The notes under the pieces are model-generated. The model saw nothing but the letters and a program-made list of their open reading frames with translations, was not told the DNA's origin and did not search any database. From positions 1,984,001 through 2,048,000 of the forward strand of contig NZ_CP143542.1 in assembly GCF_046237605.1 (NCBI RefSeq): a stretch of DNA of 64,000 nt. Direction: 5' to 3'. Origin of the DNA: Paraperibacillus marinus (GTDB lineage Bacteria; Bacillota; Bacilli; Bacillales; DSM-1321). The translations under genes and the position numbers were made by a program. Shown piece after piece: positions 25,464-34,294 of this stretch; positions within the stretch are counted from its first letter, which is position 1; every line of letters begins with the position of its first letter.

Positions 25464-25916
25464 ATGAACATCATCAAATTGGGATCAAACCATAACAAAC
25501 CAATGAAACTTCTCCTGCTCGCCGATCCTTCAGAACGGTCTGTAAGAGATTACCTCAACCGGGGAGATTGCTATGCCATTCTGGAAGCGGGAGAGATTCT
25601 TGGTGTGTATGTCCTGCTTCCTACACGGCCTGAGACCGCAGAGCTTGTCAACATAGCTGTGGAAGAAAAACACCAGGGGAAGGGCATTGGCAGGAAGCTG
25701 GTTATTCATGCGATCAGCGAGGCCCGTTCTAAAGGATTTAAAACGATTGAAATCGGAACCGGCAATTCCAGTGTCGGCCAGCTGGCTTTTTATCAAAAGT
25801 GCGGCTTCCGGATCATGGGAGTGGATTTTGATTTCTTCATGCGTCATTATGAAGAAGAAATATACGAAAACGGCATCCACTGCCGTGATATGATTCGTTT
25901 ATCTATGGATTTATGA
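25464..25916 (+). CDS. GNAT-family N-acetyltransferase (YvbK-like)
   Basis: A 150-residue acetyltransferase. The strands LLLLADPSERSVRDYL and GVYVLLPTRP resemble B. subtilis YvbK; the acetyl-CoA loop is EEKHQGKGIGRKLV and the C-terminal motif is GTGNSSVGQLAFYQKCGFR. The acceptor is unknown. TAGGAGACC precedes the ATG, 21 bases after the stop of the anchored protein, so both may be one transcript. Confidence 0.83.
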   Translation: MNIIKLGSNHNKPMKLLLLADPSERSVRDYLNRGDCYAILEAGEILGVYVLLPTRPETAELVNIAVEEKHQGKGIGRKLVIHAISEARSKGFKTIEIGTGNSSVGQLAFYQKCGFRIMGVDFDFFMRHYEEEIYENGIHCRDMIRLSMDL

Positions 25917-25934
25917 AAAACGGTTTATAAAGAA

Positions 25935-26116
25935 AACAACATGATTTTTTTACTCGCAACCGATGCTTGGAAAGGAACCTATACAAGAGCAGAAACAAAC
26001 ACAATAAGGCGGTGGAACGGAGTAAGGAGCAGGCAGGAATGCCAGCAAGATAAATAATGTTCATACCTAGCTGCTGGAAGCCTTATGATACATGCAGCTC
26101 CGCCCCTTTTCCACAG
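25935..26116 (-). repeat. Dispersed repeat family A, copy 2 (reverse)
   Basis: Read on the minus strand it opens with GTGGAAAAGGGGCGGAGCTG at 26114 and runs to about 25935, with ATTTATCTTGCTGGCATTCC and CCACCGCCTTATTG inside. The first base abuts the hairpin at 26117-26167. Confidence 0.8.
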
Positions 26117-26167
26117 AAAAAAGGCAGATTCTTATGGAATGGATTTTCTAGAGGATCTGCCTTTTTT
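26117..26167. terminator. Bidirectional hairpin with T-runs
   Basis: AAAAAAGGCAGAT pairs with ATCTGCCTTTTTT, with a loop of about 22 bases. Because repeat A2 lies between, it may be the displaced terminator of the GNAT gene. Confidence 0.7.
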
Positions 26168-26208
26168 GTTGCTTTTGATGTCTTTGAACATAATAAGGAA
26201 GAAACTAT

Positions 26209-26237
26209 AGCTTTGTCAGCGCCCCTGCGACAAAGCT
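26209..26237 (+). promoter_or_regulatory. MtlR operator upstream of mtlA
   Basis: A 9-bp palindrome AGCTTTGTC / GACAAAGCT. Its centre (TTGTCA, seven bases, TGCGACAA, 26213-26233) agrees at most fixed positions with the MtlR-box pattern TTGNCACA-N5-TGTGNCAA known from Bacillus and Geobacillus. It ends 14 bases before the -35 hexamer, the right place for an activator. Confidence 0.75.
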
Positions 26238-26251
26238 GGCTTTTGTGTTCA

Positions 26252-26280
26252 TTGATATTTGGGCAGGACAGTTTTATCAT
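26252..26280 (+). promoter_or_regulatory. SigA-type promoter of mtlA
   Basis: TTGATA (26252-26257) and TATCAT (26275-26280), spacing 17. The non-consensus hexamers fit an activator-dependent promoter. I see no clear cre site here. Confidence 0.6.
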
Positions 26281-26318
26281 TAATTGTGTAATATGCCTAA
26301 AAGAAAGGGTGAGCACTT

Positions 26319-28301
26319 TTGGCTCAAACAAACATAAAAGTAGCTGTACAGAAGTTTGGAAACTTTCTTAGTTCCATGGTTATGCCAAACATTTCAGCAT
26401 TCATAGCTTGGGGCTTGATAACGGCCTTATTCATACCAACGGGCTTCCTGCCAAATGAAAGCCTTGCCAAAATGGTCGGCCCCATGGTTACCTACCTGCT
26501 GCCGCTCCTGATCGGCTACACGGGCGGTAAGCTGATTAACGACCACCGCGGCGGAGTTGTCGGCGCGATAGCCACCATGGGTGTCATTGCCGGGGCTGAC
26601 ATTCCGATGTTCCTCGGCGCTATGGTAATGGGTCCGCTCGGCGGTTATATCATCAAGAAGTTCGACCAGCTTCTTGAAGGTAAAGTCAGAGCTGGTTTTG
26701 AGATGCTGGTTAACAACTTTTCTGCGGGGATACTCGGAGGGCTTCTTGCCATCCTGTCCTTCCTTGCCATCGGTCCTGCAGTCAGCACATTTACCGGCTG
26801 GCTCGTATCCGGAGTTGACTGGCTGGTCGGGACCGGACTTCTTCCGCTCACAAGTATCCTGATTGAACCTGCGAAGGTACTGTTCCTGAACAATGCCATC
26901 AACCATGGAGTTCTTTCACCAATCGGAGTGGAACAGGTAAAAGAAACAGGTAAATCGGTTCTCTTCCTCCTGGAAGCCAACCCGGGACCTGGTATTGGTG
27001 TCCTGCTTGCCTATTGCATATTTGGAAAGGGCACGGCAAAGAGATCTGCTCCTGGTGCAGCCATCATTCATTTCTTCGGGGGAATACATGAAATCTACTT
27101 CCCTTATATCCTGATGAAGCCGATGCTGTTCCTCGCTGTCATCCTTGGCGGAATGAGCGGAGTATTCACACTTGTACTGCTCGACGGAGGCTTGTTCGCT
27201 CCTTCTTCTCCAGGAAGCATCCTGGCGATTACTGCTGTGACACCGCATCATGCCAGTGCTTATCTGGCTAATTTCGCAGGCGTGCTTGTGGCAGCCATCG
27301 TATCTTTCATTGTTTCAGCCTTTGTTTTAAAAACAGGAAAACAATCTGACGAGAACATTGAAGATGCTGCGCGTAAAATGCAGGAAATGAAAGGAAAAAA
27401 AAGCTCTGTAGCTGATGTTTTTGCCGGTGAGCCGGGCTATCTTCCCAACTCTCCGCAAAAAATCATCTTTGCCTGTGATGCCGGAATGGGTTCAAGCGCG
27501 ATGGGTGCGTCCCTTCTCCGCAAAAAGGTGAAAGAGGCAGGTCTTGATATTGCAGTAACCAATACAGCTATCAATAATCTTCCTTCCGATGCAGAAATCG
27601 TCATCACCCAGGAAGAACTTACACCAAGAGCCAAAAATAAAGTACCCAATGCGTACCATATTTCGGTGGACAATTTCCTTTCAAGCCCCGAGTATGATCA
27701 TTTGATCGGCAAGCTGAAAGACGAAGGCAGGAAAGGGCAGGAAGATATTGTTGAGGATGCCGAAGCAAATGTCCCAGGCCTGCGCGAGGATTCCACAGAG
27801 CCGGGGCTCGACAGGGCGGAAACATCTGACCTTGAACGCTTGACGGCAGCTGACGGTGTACAAGACTCTGCTGATGACTTGCTGCGTGAAGAAAATGTGT
27901 TCATGAATCAGAAGTTTGCTTCAAAAGAGGATGCAATCCGCTTTGCCGGGCGTGCGCTTGTAAAAGCAGGCTATGTCAAGGAAAGCTATGTCGAAGCGAT
28001 GATTGCCCGCGATGAATTAACATCCACTTATATGGGCAATGATACAGCCATCCCTCATGGAACAGAGGAAGCGAAGAAGGATGTGCTCAAGTCCGGATTC
28101 ACCGTTCTCCAGGTGCCGGAAGGTGTAGACTTCGACGGCCAGAAAGCCCGGTTGATTTTCGGGATCGCCGGAAAGGACGGAACTCATCTTGAGATTCTTT
28201 CTGGAATTGCGGTCACATGCTCCGATATGGAGAATATCGAGAAAATGGTTAAAGCCCGCACTGCAAGGGAATTAATGGACATTATTAATGAAAATAAATA
28301 A
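26319..28301 (+). CDS. mtlA: Mannitol-specific PTS permease, fused EIICBA
   Basis: Imports mannitol and phosphorylates it to mannitol 1-phosphate. The 660-residue chain holds IIC (about 1-340, membrane, with the sugar-site motif GGIHEIYFPYIL at 254-265), IIB (380-465, phosphocysteine C386 in FACDAGMGSS) and IIA (about 525-660, phosphohistidine H580 in AIPHGTEEAKKDV). An acidic linker of about 60 residues joins IIB and IIA. B. subtilis and Geobacillus keep IIA as a separate MtlF, so this is the E. coli-like fused arrangement. The TTG start is supported by GGGTGA six bases before it. An MtlR operator and promoter lie upstream. Confidence 0.96.
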   Translation: MAQTNIKVAVQKFGNFLSSMVMPNISAFIAWGLITALFIPTGFLPNESLAKMVGPMVTYLLPLLIGYTGGKLINDHRGGVVGAIATMGVIAGADIPMFLGAMVMGPLGGYIIKKFDQLLEGKVRAGFEMLVNNFSAGILGGLLAILSFLAIGPAVSTFTGWLVSGVDWLVGTGLLPLTSILIEPAKVLFLNNAINHGVLSPIGVEQVKETGKSVLFLLEANPGPGIGVLLAYCIFGKGTAKRSAPGAAIIHFFGGIHEIYFPYILMKPMLFLAVILGGMSGVFTLVLLDGGLFAPSSPGSILAITAVTPHHASAYLANFAGVLVAAIVSFIVSAFVLKTGKQSDENIEDAARKMQEMKGKKSSVADVFAGEPGYLPNSPQKIIFACDAGMGSSAMGASLLRKKVKEAGLDIAVTNTAINNLPSDAEIVITQEELTPRAKNKVPNAYHISVDNFLSSPEYDHLIGKLKDEGRKGQEDIVEDAEANVPGLREDSTEPGLDRAETSDLERLTAADGVQDSADDLLREENVFMNQKFASKEDAIRFAGRALVKAGYVKESYVEAMIARDELTSTYMGNDTAIPHGTEEAKKDVLKSGFTVLQVPEGVDFDGQKARLIFGIAGKDGTHLEILSGIAVTCSDMENIEKMVKARTARELMDIINENK

Positions 28302-28311
28302 CGGTACAACG

Positions 28312-28341
28312 ATAGAAAAGCGTCAGGAGACGCTTTTCTAT
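28312..28341 (+). terminator. Hairpin between mtlA and mtlR
   Basis: ATAGAAAAGCGTC / GACGCTTTTCTAT, 13 bp with a four-base loop. Partial read-through would set mtlR and mtlD levels lower than mtlA. Confidence 0.8.
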
Positions 28342-28388
28342 TCATTATTTCTGGAATACTAAACTCATGTGAAATGAGATGGTGAAGC

Positions 28389-30482
28389 ATGCTGATCACG
28401 TCAAGGGAAAAATCGTTAATAGAAATGATCATAAAAACTTCGGGAATGCATACGCCCGTAAACCTGGCATCTCATCTTGGTGTCAGTGTCAGGACGATCC
28501 AGCGGGATTTAAAGTCCGCAGAGAAGATCCTGAAGTCCTTTGACCTGCTGCTTACCAGAAATTCAGAAGAAGGATTGATCATAGAAGGTAAAAATGAGCA
28601 GATTTTCCGGGTGATACAGCATCTGAGGGGCAGCCAGCCTGTCGATCAGCCGCCGCAGGAAAAGAAATTGAACCTGCTGCTATTGCTGCTGCAGCAATTC
28701 GATACATATAAGCTCCAGGCAGCGGCAGCCGAGCTTGGAATAAGCATCACCACCCTGTCTGTCTATCTGGATGAAATGGAAGGGTTCCTGAAGGGACAGA
28801 ACCTCCTACTGACAAGAAAGAGAGGGGTAGGCATTGAACTGCAGGGAAGTGAGACAGACAAAAGAAAGGCACTGGCCGCATATTATCTGAGCCATTTCAA
28901 TGAAGAACTGATTGAAGCCCTCTTCAGCCTGGAGCAGGGTGAGTGCCGGGATGAGAAAATTCTTTATTATTTCGTCCCTGAATTCTTAAAGGAAATTGAC
29001 AGGCAGGTAAGCGCAAAAATCAACAGCGGGCCATCACGCCTGGCAGACAGTGATTATATCGGTCTCATCATTCACACTTGCATATCGATGCAGCGCACAA
29101 TGAGCGGTTATCCAATCGTGGAGCGCAGCGAACCCACAGAAGATTTGATCAATGAATTTTCTTTGATTGAAAAGATATGCAGGGAGCTTGAAGCCGGTTT
29201 TTCGATTACATTTGAGGACGGAGACTTGATTTATCTTTCGGCGGTCCTCAAGGGATCAAAGCTTCAGGAAGCTGGAGCGGTGCTGTTTGATTCGGTCATC
29301 CTCAGCCAGAAGATCAAAAACGTGATCAAAGAAGTGTCTGAACAGCTGCATGTAGACCTTACGAAGGATTTCTCCCTTTTTCAGGGGTTGCTTGCACATA
29401 TGGAACCGGCCCTCTACCGGATGAAGCAGAACCTGGGAATATTCAATCCTCTTTCCGAAGAAATCAGGCAGAAGTATCCTGTATTGTTCATGGCAGTCAA
29501 AAAAAGTGTTGAACACCAATTTGCTGAGCTTGAGGAAGTTTCTGAGGATGAGGCTGCTTTCATTGTACTCCACTTCGGGTCAAGTCTTGTGATGAGGGAG
29601 GAAGATGTGTCCATACACGCCCTGATCGTCTGCCCGACAGGTATCGGTACATCCAAAATGCTGGCAAGCCGGGTCAAAAAAGAAATTCAGGAAATACAAA
29701 CAATTGATATAAAGACCATTAGGGAAATCAGCAACCCTGAAAACTTATCAGGTTATGATTTCATCATCTCTACAGTCAGGCTCCCATTCATGGGGCTGGA
29801 TTATATCCTGGTCAACTCTCTGCTGAAGGAAAAGGACATTGCGGCAATCAGAGGCTATCTGCAGCGCAATGTAGAGAAGCTGACGAGAGGGAAGCACTAT
29901 AAGCATAATGCGTTGAAAAGTGTTCCGGGTAACTTGCCCGCATCCCGCGGGATCCGTGAGGTGCTTCAAGATATAAAGGCTGTCCATAAAAGTGTCGATG
30001 ATATTCTGACTAATTTCCGCTTCTACCGGGTAAGGGAAGAACGAAGCCATGGGGAGATCATGGGCAATATGCTTGATCGGGCGTGGAAGGAGGGCCTCGT
30101 TGGCGATGTTCAGGGAGTGATGGATGCGCTCCGGGAGAGGGAGCAAAAAGGCGGGCTTGGCATCCCTGAGACGGGGATGGGACTCTTTCACTGCAGACAT
30201 TCAAGTATAAAGTCGCTGATATTCCAAGTGTCGCATCTTACCTCACGAGCTGAAATAAAAGGCATGGATGGAAACAGCATGAAGATGAGAAATTTGCTGC
30301 TTATGCTGGCACCCATCGAGCTTTCCGAACGAGAGCAGGAAATCATCTCACTTATCAGCACAAGCTTAGTAGAAAGCAGTGAAGCCATCTTGATTTTTTC
30401 TTCCTCAAGCGAAGAAAGCATACGCATCAGGCTAGAAGACATTTTTCTCCACTATATAAACAATAACCTTATAAAGGAATGA
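28389..30482 (+). CDS. mtlR: Mannitol operon transcriptional activator
   Basis: A 697-residue PRD-type activator controlled by PTS phosphorylation. Order: helix-turn-helix (about 5-60, LASHLGVSVRTIQRDL), second HTH (100-150), PRD1 (about 190-300, His229), PRD2 (about 300-405, His337 and His395), an EIIB-like domain with Cys415 in LIVCPTGIGTS, and an EIIA-like domain (about 545-690) with His601 in GMGLFHCRHSS. In B. subtilis MtlR the PRD2 histidines activate, while the IIB cysteine and IIA histidine inhibit; all have equivalents here. A GAGATGGTGA ribosome site precedes the ATG. The stop overlaps the mtlD leader. Confidence 0.95.
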   Translation: MLITSREKSLIEMIIKTSGMHTPVNLASHLGVSVRTIQRDLKSAEKILKSFDLLLTRNSEEGLIIEGKNEQIFRVIQHLRGSQPVDQPPQEKKLNLLLLLLQQFDTYKLQAAAAELGISITTLSVYLDEMEGFLKGQNLLLTRKRGVGIELQGSETDKRKALAAYYLSHFNEELIEALFSLEQGECRDEKILYYFVPEFLKEIDRQVSAKINSGPSRLADSDYIGLIIHTCISMQRTMSGYPIVERSEPTEDLINEFSLIEKICRELEAGFSITFEDGDLIYLSAVLKGSKLQEAGAVLFDSVILSQKIKNVIKEVSEQLHVDLTKDFSLFQGLLAHMEPALYRMKQNLGIFNPLSEEIRQKYPVLFMAVKKSVEHQFAELEEVSEDEAAFIVLHFGSSLVMREEDVSIHALIVCPTGIGTSKMLASRVKKEIQEIQTIDIKTIREISNPENLSGYDFIISTVRLPFMGLDYILVNSLLKEKDIAAIRGYLQRNVEKLTRGKHYKHNALKSVPGNLPASRGIREVLQDIKAVHKSVDDILTNFRFYRVREERSHGEIMGNMLDRAWKEGLVGDVQGVMDALREREQKGGLGIPETGMGLFHCRHSSIKSLIFQVSHLTSRAEIKGMDGNSMKMRNLLLMLAPIELSEREQEIISLISTSLVESSEAILIFSSSSEESIRIRLEDIFLHYINNNLIKE

Positions 30483-30487
30483 TGAAA

Positions 30488-31630
30488 ATGAAAACAGCTG
30501 TACATTTTGGTGCGGGAAATATCGGCCGGGGATTCATCGGCGCTTTATTTTCACAATCCGGCTATCATGTGACTTTTGTCGATATAGCGGAAGATATTAT
30601 TAACAGACTTAACGAAGATCGCAGCTATCAGGTGAAACTTGCTGCCGAAAAACAGGAAACACTGGATATCGAGCATGTTTCCGGGCTGAATAATATGACT
30701 CAGGAAGAAGAAGTCATCGAGGCCATCAGAACTGCAGAATACCTGACCACTGCCATTGGGCCGAACATCCTGCCGAGAATCGCTCCCCTTATAGCGAAAG
30801 GACTGGCCAGGCGGGTAAAAGACAATGATGGGAAGCTGTATATCATTGCCTGTGAAAATCAGATTTCAGCAACGGATCTATTGAAAGGATATATTCTGGA
30901 AAATCTGGATTCAGAAACAAAAGAAAAGCTTGAAGGCAGGATCTTTTTCTTCAACTCTGCCGTGGACCGCATTGTACCGATCCAGCATAATGAAAATCCG
31001 CTTGATGTCCTGGTGGAGCCTTATTATGAATGGGTTGTAGAGGCCAAAGAAAACATCCCTCATGTTGAGGGCATGAAAATTGTCCCTGACTTGGGACCTT
31101 TCATAGAAAGAAAGTTGTTTACGGTGAATACCGGGCATGCGGTCATCGCTTATCAGGGATACCTGAACCGCAAGAATACAATTGATCAGACACTTGATGA
31201 TGAAAAAATTGCAGAAGAGGTAAAAAAGACTCTTGAAGAAACAGGTGCCTATCTGATTCATCGATACCAGCTGGATGGCAGCGAGCACCAGCAATACATT
31301 GATAAAATCATAAACCGTTTCAGAAACCCTTACCTAAACGACGATGTTACCAGAGTAGGGCGCTCCCCGATCAGGAAGCTTGGCGGAAATGACCGGCTTG
31401 TGAAACCGGCCTCGGAAGCAGAAAAAGCCGGACTGTCCTTCACGTATCTGGCCAGGGCCATAGCGGCTGCACTACTCTTTGATCACCGTGAGGACGAAGA
31501 AGCGGTTAAACTGCAGTCCCTTCTGTCTGAAAAAGGAATCGGAGGGACGCTTGAAGAAATCAGCGGACTGGCCCCCGATAGTGCCATAACGAAAGAAGTA
31601 GAGAAGCAGTATCAGGAATTGAAAAAATAA
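30488..31630 (+). CDS. mtlD: Mannitol-1-phosphate 5-dehydrogenase
   Basis: Oxidises mannitol 1-phosphate to fructose 6-phosphate with NAD, completing mannitol entry into glycolysis. A 380-residue polyol-specific long-chain dehydrogenase with the N-terminal Rossmann site HFGAGNIGRGFIG, the FFNSAVDRIVP segment, and the catalytic-lysine region ERKLFTVNTGHAVIAYQGYL. Three ATGs lie together at 30479-30490; the third has AAAGGA nine bases upstream and begins MKTAVHFGAG, as usual for the family. Coupled to mtlR and closed by a strong terminator. Confidence 0.96.
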   Translation: MKTAVHFGAGNIGRGFIGALFSQSGYHVTFVDIAEDIINRLNEDRSYQVKLAAEKQETLDIEHVSGLNNMTQEEEVIEAIRTAEYLTTAIGPNILPRIAPLIAKGLARRVKDNDGKLYIIACENQISATDLLKGYILENLDSETKEKLEGRIFFFNSAVDRIVPIQHNENPLDVLVEPYYEWVVEAKENIPHVEGMKIVPDLGPFIERKLFTVNTGHAVIAYQGYLNRKNTIDQTLDDEKIAEEVKKTLEETGAYLIHRYQLDGSEHQQYIDKIINRFRNPYLNDDVTRVGRSPIRKLGGNDRLVKPASEAEKAGLSFTYLARAIAAALLFDHREDEEAVKLQSLLSEKGIGGTLEEISGLAPDSAITKEVEKQYQELKK

Positions 31631-31667
31631 CTCTGGCAGCAAATGTGAACGTAATGGATCATGTATA

Positions 31668-31705
31668 CAAAAAGCTTGAGGTTTCTTTAAACCTCAAGCT
31701 TTTTG
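31668..31705 (+). terminator. 17-bp terminator at the end of the mtl locus
   Basis: CAAAAAGCTTGAGGTTT and its exact complement around CTTT; T-rich on both sides. Confidence 0.9.
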
Positions 31706-31721
31706 TTTATCTGAAATGGAC

Positions 31722-32858
31722 TCACAGCTTTTCCTGAAAACGATTCATAATTTCATTCAGCCTGTTGGCTGCCCATTCAATGTCATACCCAGCTTCGCTG
31801 CGAATGACGGTGTTATATATTTCCTCTAAGCCGATGCGGAGCATGTAGCAATACATAATTTCCCTAGATTCGCAAGTCCCCATATAGGTATGGGTAATTT
31901 CCCTAATGAGAGGCTGCAGCTTATCTTCGTTCCAGAAAAGAAAATTAGCTTTATCATATAGAGGATCTCCATACATGGCGAGCGACCAGTCAATGATACC
32001 CGTGATTCTATTTTCTTTTGCCAATAAGTTAAATGATCCTAAGTCTCCGTGTATCATATGTTTTTTGTTAAAACGGATGCTCTCCATATGCTTCTTCAGT
32101 TCTTTTATTGCATTTTGGACGACTTCCGAATCGAGGCCTTTTGATTCCAGGGAGTCCCAGTTATATGCTGCGCTATTATAAACTGCTCCTAAAAAATCCT
32201 TCCAGGTGGGAAAAGGGGCATTCCCAGTACTGTCAAAATAACCATAGCCTTCTCTAGCTTCGTTCACTTCTATTGATTCCAGGGATTTTAAAATGTTTAA
32301 TACCGCTGGAACAATATCGAGCAGCTGCTGGCTGTTAAGGTCAAACAGTTTGTCTCCGGCTATATATTCTGATATACAATAAGCCGGCCCATCCTCTCTT
32401 TCTTGTACATCTAAAACGCGGCGGACAGGCAGTATCCCATTTAGGATCCCATTAATGAAGCGTTCTTTTTTATAACTTTCAAGATGACCGCCGGCCTGAA
32501 AAGTATATTGACCTTCCCCTGATTCAAAATAATAAGTCTGAGAAACTAACCCTCCATTAAGTTCTCTTATGTTGAAAGCGTCACGGTAATGTTTCTTGAT
32601 CAAAGATTGGATTTCACCAAAAGCTATTTTCTTTGTCATTAAAGCATCTCCCTTGAAATGGATTTTTCCCAGCAGCAGCTCATCTAAGGAGAGATGGTAA
32701 ATCCGGCTCAGCTTAATAATGGAATCTATATCAGGAGAATATTTTCCGACTTCCCAATGGGATAGAGTCTGCCTGGTAATATTCATTTTCTCCGCCACTT
32801 GCTCTTGTGTGAATCCAGCTTTTTTTCTCCTGAATTTTAAGTTTTCGCCTATTTTCAT
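31722..32858 (-). CDS. HTH (XRE) - aminoglycoside phosphotransferase fusion protein
   Basis: A 378-residue two-domain protein. Residues 1-60 are a Cro/CI-type DNA-binding domain (FRRKKAGFTQEQVAEKMN, ITRQTLSHWEVGKYSPD). Residues about 85-378 are an APH-type kinase with FQAGGHLESYKKERF, the catalytic loop HMIHGDLGSFNLLA and the metal motif IIDWSLAMYGDPLYD. The kinase would phosphorylate a small molecule while the HTH binds DNA, suggesting a self-regulated or ligand-sensing enzyme; the substrate is not predictable. The ATG at 32858 has AAGGAGA; an upstream extension lacks one. Confidence 0.85.
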   Translation of the reverse strand: MKIGENLKFRRKKAGFTQEQVAEKMNITRQTLSHWEVGKYSPDIDSIIKLSRIYHLSLDELLLGKIHFKGDALMTKKIAFGEIQSLIKKHYRDAFNIRELNGGLVSQTYYFESGEGQYTFQAGGHLESYKKERFINGILNGILPVRRVLDVQEREDGPAYCISEYIAGDKLFDLNSQQLLDIVPAVLNILKSLESIEVNEAREGYGYFDSTGNAPFPTWKDFLGAVYNSAAYNWDSLESKGLDSEVVQNAIKELKKHMESIRFNKKHMIHGDLGSFNLLAKENRITGIIDWSLAMYGDPLYDKANFLFWNEDKLQPLIREITHTYMGTCESREIMYCYMLRIGLEEIYNTVIRSEAGYDIEWAANRLNEIMNRFQEKL

Positions 32859-33138
32859 AAAACATCTTCTCCTTGATAAAATTCTCTCATATACACATGG
32901 GAAATCCAGCAATGATTCCTTGCTTTTGGTTAGTCTTTAAATCAATAAATACGCTGAAAATTATCCTGAATGGCTTTAAGGACGCTGGTTGATTGATAGA
33001 ATGGTTATTAAACACGCCAATTCCGCTCACCACTTACAGATACAGGGCCGTATAGAAAATTTCTTTACCATTCCTATACCTCCAGTATAATTGTTATATA
33101 AAAGTTTTCGTGATAAATAATGCAGGAGGGGTGACAGC

Positions 33139-34101
33139 ATGAAGCTTGCGGATCCGCTGTATGGAGAATTTGAAATAGAGGGTGTTCTGCTGGATTTACT
33201 CGAAACAGCTGCCATCAAAAGGCTTAAGAATATTCACCAGGGTGGTGCGAGTTATCTGGTGAATCGGAACTGGAATGTAACAAGGTATGAGCACTCTGTA
33301 GGAGTGATGCTTCTCCTGAAGAGGATGGGCGCATCCCTGGAAGAACAAATAGCGGGGCTCATCCATGATGTTTCCCACACGGCTTTCTCGCATGTAGTGG
33401 ATCATATGACAGGAAATTTGGAACAAAACTATCATGAAACGATATTTGAAGAAGTAGTGAAAACTTCAGAAATTCCTGCCGTATTGAGCAGGCATGGATA
33501 CAGGATGGAGGGGATTCTGCCGGCTGATAGGTGGTTGCTGCTGGAAAGGGAGCTTCCGGATTTATGTGCAGACCGGATTGATTACACGCTGAGGGATCTG
33601 ACAGCTTATGGATCTATTACAATGGATGAAGCCCGTCAATTCATCGCTGATCTGGAAGTGGTTGACAAAAAACTTTGTGTGGGTTCCCTAGATGCAGGGG
33701 ACTGGTTTGCAGAGGCTTATTATAAAGAAGTAATTGATTTTTTCCTGGATCCCGGGAATGTTTATGGATATGCCCTTCTTGCTGATATTCTAAAGATTGG
33801 AATTGAAAAGAAGATTCTTTCCATGGAAGACATTAAAAAAGATGATGAATACATATTGAATCTGCTTTATTCCAGCAGCGACCGCGAAATAAAAGGAATG
33901 CTCGAGGGCTTTTCAAGGAGGGCGGTCTCAGACGACAGGAATTATGATATCCACGTGAAGAAAAAAATACGGATCATAGATCCATTAATTAGATATAAAG
34001 GAAGACTTGTCAGGGGATCGGAGCTGTCTTCTAATATCAGGCAGATGAACAGAAAGGCAGTGGAGCGTTCCACGAAAGGTACATACATACGATTGATTTG
34101 A
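33139..34101 (+). CDS. HD-domain phosphohydrolase (COG1078-like)
   Basis: A 320-residue metal-dependent HD phosphohydrolase. It opens with DPLYGEFEIEGVLLDLL, then the first His in RYEHSVGVMLL and the HD pair in LIHDVSHTAFSHVVDH, and a conserved CADRIDYTLRDL. This layout is that of the dNTP triphosphohydrolase-related group (B. subtilis YwfO and relatives), so it may act on nucleotides. AGGAGGGGTGACAGC precedes the ATG. Single gene with a terminator. Confidence 0.85.
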   Translation: MKLADPLYGEFEIEGVLLDLLETAAIKRLKNIHQGGASYLVNRNWNVTRYEHSVGVMLLLKRMGASLEEQIAGLIHDVSHTAFSHVVDHMTGNLEQNYHETIFEEVVKTSEIPAVLSRHGYRMEGILPADRWLLLERELPDLCADRIDYTLRDLTAYGSITMDEARQFIADLEVVDKKLCVGSLDAGDWFAEAYYKEVIDFFLDPGNVYGYALLADILKIGIEKKILSMEDIKKDDEYILNLLYSSSDREIKGMLEGFSRRAVSDDRNYDIHVKKKIRIIDPLIRYKGRLVRGSELSSNIRQMNRKAVERSTKGTYIRLI

Positions 34102-34126
34102 AGGCGGCGCTGCTGCCTTCTTTTTC
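34100..34126 (+). terminator. Intrinsic terminator
   Basis: GAAGGC / GCCTTC (34100-34105, 34115-34120) with additional GC pairing in the loop, then five T residues. Confidence 0.8.
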
Positions 34127-34294
34127 TTCGTCCATTCGGCTCATTTTTCCATTTCGGGCATACAGCGCCGCAGTCTTTGAATATACATTGCATATATACC
34201 CTTCTGTTCTTTGATAAGTGTTCCCCGGCAATCTTGGAGGGGTAAATAGGCCGAATGTAAATGATAGACGAACTATTAGGAGGGAGAGAGGCTG

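Noticed and set aside
34102..34294. Sporulation (SigE/SigK) or SigL promoter for the kamA operon
   Set aside because: CATATATA near 34192 vaguely resembles sporulation -10 elements but no matching -35 was found, and no TGGCAC-N5-TTGC site is visible. Too weak to list.
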